DNA of 64,000 bases from positions 13,149,501 to 13,213,500 of the forward strand of contig CM065384.1 in the NCBI GenBank assembly GCA_033060915.1. Direction: 5' to 3'. Positions 59,829 through 64,000 of the stretch are shown piece after piece. The first letter of the stretch is position 1. Each line of letters begins with the position of its first letter. The DNA comes from Euryodendron excelsum. Its lineage: Eukaryota; Streptophyta; Magnoliopsida; Ericales; Pentaphylacaceae. The notes under the pieces are model-generated. The model worked only from the letters and a program-made list of their open reading frames with translations, was not told where the DNA came from and did no database searches. A program made the position numbers and the translations under genes.

Positions 59829-61376
59829 TGTTTTAACTCGCAAGTGCACGAGTGTGCGATGTAGCAATTAACTCCGTGAGACTGAGGTCATAACCACAGG
59901 GAGTTAAATTTAAAAAATAAGTTCGATGACAAAAACTTAAGAGAAATTTATTTGGAAAAAATTTGGTTTACAATGAATGTGAAATTTTCTTTGAAAGATG
60001 GATGGTTGTAAATGAAATTCAAATGACAATACTTAAAATTACAAAAGAAACAAAAGTCTTGGCTCCAAATCAATTCTAATGGTGGTATATTGGTAGTTCC
60101 TTCAAGATATTTAAGATAACTCAAACCAACATCAACAATGGTGATATTGGGTCATAAAATATTATAACAAAGTTCAAAGAAACGAATGATTGATTCTCTT
60201 AGAAATAAAAAAAATAGTTTCAAACTAAGTAAGACATTGAATCAAGCAATCTCTATACCAAAACTGAGGTTTGTGCATAGAAATTCAAGATTATGACATT
60301 GCCTAAATGATTTCTAAAAATTCTTAACACTAATCAATCATTCATGTACAAAAGTGAGAAGATAAATCATTGAGATACACTAATACCTTAAAAAGATCAC
60401 CTCAACCACCATCATTCGTGATCTTGAACCAAGAAAGAGCTTAGTCATTAACCATTATGAAGAAAAACAATTGCATCAACATGAAATAAGAGGTTTTTAA
60501 TATTGAAGAACCAAAATCAACAAAAGAAAGCAAAATACAAACTGCTTAAATTTTTGCACAAATCTGTCATCTAAATTTGGACGAAGTTTTCACCCTTTTC
60601 CACTCTGTATTGAGAGATGGCTATTAGACAGATATTTATAGAGCTTCTTGTCTACTTTCCAAACTCGCAAAGGACAGCTCACTTGGACATCTGAGTTAAA
60701 AGTTATGGTTCAAACACTAGAGGTCTGTCTAGCACACGGAGGGAAAGGCAGATTCGGCCAGCATTTTGAGCTGGCTGGTGGACCTCTTTATTTCATCTTT
60801 TGGACTATTTTTTTCTTCTCTCTTTACCCCATAATAAAGAATTATGGTCCTCCACTTCTTTCTAGCCATGTGGATACTCTTTTTTTTTTATATATAATGA
60901 AGAATTATTGTACTCCAAGCACGTGCAAGCTCTTTTTTTTCTCCCAACAACTTCCTACAAATGAGTTGAAATGGGTCTTCAAACTTTGGGCTAAAGTTTG
61001 CACAATACATGGAACAAGTTTGGGCTGAAGTTTGCACAAAACATAGAGCAAGTTTGGGCTTGAAGTGGATCATCTTTTAGCCTCCTCTTGGATTTGAAAT
61101 GGGGTAGATTTGGGGCACTTCTTATATCAAAATTTGCTTCAATCTTTGACTCAATTTTACTTCAATTCTTTGCTCCAAATTCCGGCCTTAAAGATCTTTG
61201 AAATACTTCATTTAAGCTTTATAAATCTATCAAAACATTAAACCAAACTTCATTACCAAAGGCACACCAAACTATTATGTGAAACAAAATAAATAAATAA
61301 ATACATATAAAAAAAACTAGGGATTTAATGACAATTTTGATTCACAATCAATAGTGTCAAACACTAGCCTTTATCA
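59829..61376 (-). repeat. Possible LTR of unknown gypsy family
   Basis: In minus reading it starts TGATAAAGGCTAG and ends CTTGCGAGTTAAAACA, with TATAAATA at 60640-60633. The CTCGCAAGTGCACG word is common in plant LTR ends. Flanking 5-mers do not match, so an intact insertion is not shown. Confidence 0.4.
60980..61066. repeat. Direct repeats around TTTGGGCTGAAGTTTGCACA
   Basis: About two and a half units of roughly 40 bp upstream of the TATA box of the putative minus-strand LTR. Confidence 0.6.
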
Positions 61377-61739
61377 ACTTTCTAATTCGTATCTTTTGCA
61401 GTTCTATAAGCTATACATTATGTAGTTCTATTTAGTTTTAGATTCTTAGTATTCTGTAATACTGCATGTTCTGATTATTCTATAATACTACAAATTCTTA
61501 GTATTTTGATTATTTTGAAATACTTGAACTTCTCTATATTCTATTTGGGTTAATTATAATAGCACTTTACATACACATTGGATAACAAAGCTAAGAGTTA
61601 CAAGGGGTGTAACTATAAATTTTAAAGTTAAAGAGGTGTACCCAACACAATTGAGCTTTCCAACTATTTAGGGGTCGATTCATGGATCTCATTTCTTAAA
61701 CTATAATATAATTTGTTTTTTAGTCTCTTAACTTAATTA
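61377..61739. other. Unassigned AT-rich DNA
   Basis: No gene or repeat structure recognised. Confidence 0.4.
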
Positions 61740-62700
61740 TGATTTTCTTTGTCCCTCAATATTGATAGTCACTTTTCCTAATCTGGGCACTTATTGATAT
61801 TCATTTCGTGAATACCTTTGTACTGAGCCCTCCATGTTATAATTTGACCATACATCCATTTTAGCATTTTCGTTTCAGTTACATTCATTTTGCTAACTTA
61901 TTTTTTGATTGCTCCACATTATGTACCATATAGCATGGCCGGTCTTGCAGCCATCTTACAAAATTTTTCTTCTAATCTCACAGAGATGTATCATTTATAC
62001 AAGGCCACTGAAACATTTCTCCTCTTAATTCCTCTTACCTAAGTTATATGACTAACATCAACACTGATCTCTTGTTCCATATAGATAACTGAGTTTAAGT
62101 ATTAAAATTGTTCAGCCTTTGGTATTTTTTGGCCTGTAATACTAACAACACCTTCATTTATGCTTTGGTTTTTGCTCAAGTTATATTCTATACTTTTAGT
62201 TTTAGTTTCACTTATAAACACTCTTAATTCTCTTTTTTTTTTAAAGTTCTAAACTACTGATTACTTTACTTTTGTTTAATCCCTAAACAATATCATCAAC
62301 AAATACCTCAGTCGATTTACTCATAACTAATGCAAAAAAAAAAAAAGGGATTAATGCATGTCCATGATATCAACCAATGGAAAAGTTACTAATTATATAT
62401 ATGATTGATATTGGTATAAGTATAGTTCCATTATACATATTTTTTTATCATTTCAATGTATATTTATTTGTGGTGCTTTTATTTCCCACAACTATCCATC
62501 TATATCTTATCATTAGTCTCCTTAATTTATATCACTCTATTATTGAGCTTTTAGGCATAAATTCCAATCAATTATCTAATACTATTGTTTCAAGTTTTAA
62601 TCTATGTCTGATCACTTTATTTTATAGTTTCATAGTATGGTTACTAAGTTTAATATGCTATAGCTTATACTTCTTTGATGTCTCCCTAAGAAACCCACGA
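61740..62700 (-). pseudogene. RTE-type LINE reverse transcriptase fragment
   Basis: Minus-strand pieces in several frames match a plant non-LTR reverse transcriptase in order: VIRHRLKLETIV and a FMPKSSIIE (family FMPGRST) near 62600-62520; FVDDIV followed by a stop (family FADDIVL, catalytic) near 62310; NEGVVSITGQKIPKAEQF then YLNSVI near 62150-62080; EISVDVSHIT; the KNFVRW segment; RPCYMVHNVEQSKNK and KMLKWMYG-like text near 61850. Stops and indels are frequent. The hydrophobic plus-strand frame at 62377-62712 is an antisense shadow. This is an old, 5'-truncated copy. Confidence 0.7.
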
Positions 62701-63636
62701 TATCAACATTAACCATTGTAGTTGTTAATATTATGTTTGGTGTGAATGGTAATGAAGGTACTTGTGCCTCTAAATTTTTCAATGTGTAACCAAACAAAAT
62801 AATGAATTTTTTGGAAAATGTTGATTCAATTACTTCTCATTTTGCCAAACAATCCAAACAAAAGTAATTTCTCCAATTTAAATTTTCTTTTTCGTTATGT
62901 ATTTATATTTTTTTGTAAACAAATCTAAGAACTAAATATAGTGTAAAATTTTGTTAACGACAGATGAATGTTTGCATATTGTAGAAAAAGTAGGAGGATG
63001 TGGTGCGTTTGGATGGCAACTTCAAAGCTATAAATTATTTCTAAAAGTAGCTTTTTTAAATGATGTTTTATAAAAATGGGTAAACTTTATAAGCTGTTGT
63101 TTTTAAGTTGTGATTTGGCACATAATTACTAAAATAGGAAGCAGGAGCGGGAAATATTAGGGAAAACGAAAGCGAAAAACACAACCAAAAAATATAGGAG
63201 GGAAATAAGAAGCGGGAAACGATTGAGAAACTTAGTAAAAAACTTTTTCGAAACTCAAATAAAACTTTTAAAAAACTTAGTGGAGACTTTTGGGAAACTT
63301 AGTAAAAACCTTTGAGAAACTTAGTAGAAACCTTTGAGAAACTTAGTGAAAACTTACACAAATAATTTCATAGATACTTAGTTAGAATTTAAAGAAAAAA
63401 ATGTATAAAATTTAATATTTGAAGTTTCTGAAGCATTTTTCAAGAGTTTTTCCTAAGTTTTCCAAGAGTTTTTGTAAAATATCCCAAAAGTTTTTGTTTG
63501 CGCTCCAAAAGTGTAATCATAACACTCTAACATGTGCTTTGTTACCCGTTGTTTAGGATTGTAACTACCATGTTAGCTATATATTTACTACTAATTACTA
63601 TAGTTTAATTTCTACATGAAACAGAGCTTAAAGCAT
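62701..63636. other. Unassigned AT-rich DNA with a short tandem repeat
   Basis: Mostly AT-rich with no gene. At 63001 a GGTGCGTTTGGATGGCAAC word resembles hAT-type MITE ends but has no partner that I can see. A 24-bp repeat lies at 63225-63355. Confidence 0.45.
63225..63355. repeat. About 24-bp tandem repeat
   Basis: GAAACTTAGTAGAAACCTTT and variants, about five or six units. Confidence 0.8.
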
Positions 63637-64000
63637 TGTTGGAGGCTTGAGCACTGAAGCAGTCGTTCGGACGTTGGCTGCAGATGGGACATTCAGAGAG
63701 GCAATTATGAACTTGTAATGACCATTCGAACGTCATTCGGACGTTGAAGCATAGTCGTCCAAACGATTCCAAGAGAGGAGATCTCACCATTCGGACGACC
63801 AAAAATGGCCTCAAATCAATGTTCGGACGACGACCCTAGATTAGCTTCGGGTTTCACTGTTTTCTATTAGATTTAGGATTCTAGCTTGACTATATATACT
63901 TTGCTCTTATCCCAAGAGAAGTAAGACGTTTTCTAGGTTTTAAGAGTAGATTAGAGTAGTTTCGTCATAGTTTCCTACAGTTTTTCCAATCCTTGTAATC
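63637..64000 (+). repeat. Probable LTR start, cut by window end
   Basis: TTCGGACG/CGTCCGAA boxes (63664-63832) precede a TATA box (TATATATACT, 63891-63900) and an R-like region. The layout is that of the Athila LTR here, though the box sequence differs. The rest lies outside the window. Confidence 0.45.

Noticed and set aside
62377..62712. 111-codon hydrophobic open frame suggesting a membrane protein
   Set aside because: It is antisense to a recognisable, decayed LINE reverse transcriptase.

Overview
The window is nuclear DNA of a flowering plant, probably a woody dicot. Evidence: decayed intron-bearing coding exons, a very high load of plant-type LTR retrotransposons (chromovirus, Tekay/Del, Athila, Ogre/Tat and SIRE-like lineages), a plant-style Myb/SANT gene remnant, and AT-rich, CpG-poor intergenic DNA. 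The species cannot be fixed from the sequence. I see no intact protein-coding host gene, no rRNA or tRNA gene and no CRISPR.

Region 1 (1-17,300): a decayed minus-strand copy of the ERAD gene HRD3A/EBS5 (SEL1-like). Five exon remnants are recognisable with good splice borders (16270-15987, 14877-14386, 3174-2959, 1472-1151, 1018-773). It has a premature stop, two one-base frameshifts, no visible start or signal peptide, and a missing second exon. An 11.2-kb intron holds a complete-length but broken chromovirus (6562-12502) with 670-bp LTRs and a perfect CCTAG target duplication.

Region 2 (17,300-27,100): an Ogre/Tat-type solo LTR of about 4.9 kb (18402-25436, duplication CAGTA), itself split by a 2.1-kb SIRE-like solo LTR (19957-22079, duplication CTTCA). 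It is followed by a scrambled Ogre/Tat piece that preserves the LTR/primer-binding-site junction (26130/26133) and so identifies the family.

Region 3 (27,100-54,600): a nest of insertions. A Myb/SANT-like gene remnant (27690-30535, minus) is broken by a second SIRE-like solo LTR (28439-30348). Next to it lies a third Ogre/Tat LTR (30554-39544, minus), which is split by a 5'-truncated Tekay chromovirus (34350-38755). Then comes a decayed Athila element (39545-53725), whose 3' LTR is split by a 4999-bp Ogre/Tat solo LTR (47733-52731, minus). A possible PIF/Harbinger transposase tail follows (53901-54117, minus), and then another Ogre/Tat LTR end (54176-54599).

Region 4 (54,600-64,000): the 5' half of a minus-strand SIRE-like Copia element (gag 54909-55937, LTR 55993-58048), two LTR-like blocks (59123-61376), a decayed RTE-type LINE reverse transcriptase (61740-62700, minus), short tandem repeats, and the start of another LTR with TTCGGACG boxes running off the window end.

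The genes here do not work together as a pathway; the window is mainly a record of successive insertions. The best leads are a truncated LTR element that keeps a target-site duplication, arrays of dyad-symmetric boxes just upstream of TATA boxes in unrelated LTR families, and the possible Harbinger host locus split by more than 23 kb of nested insertions.
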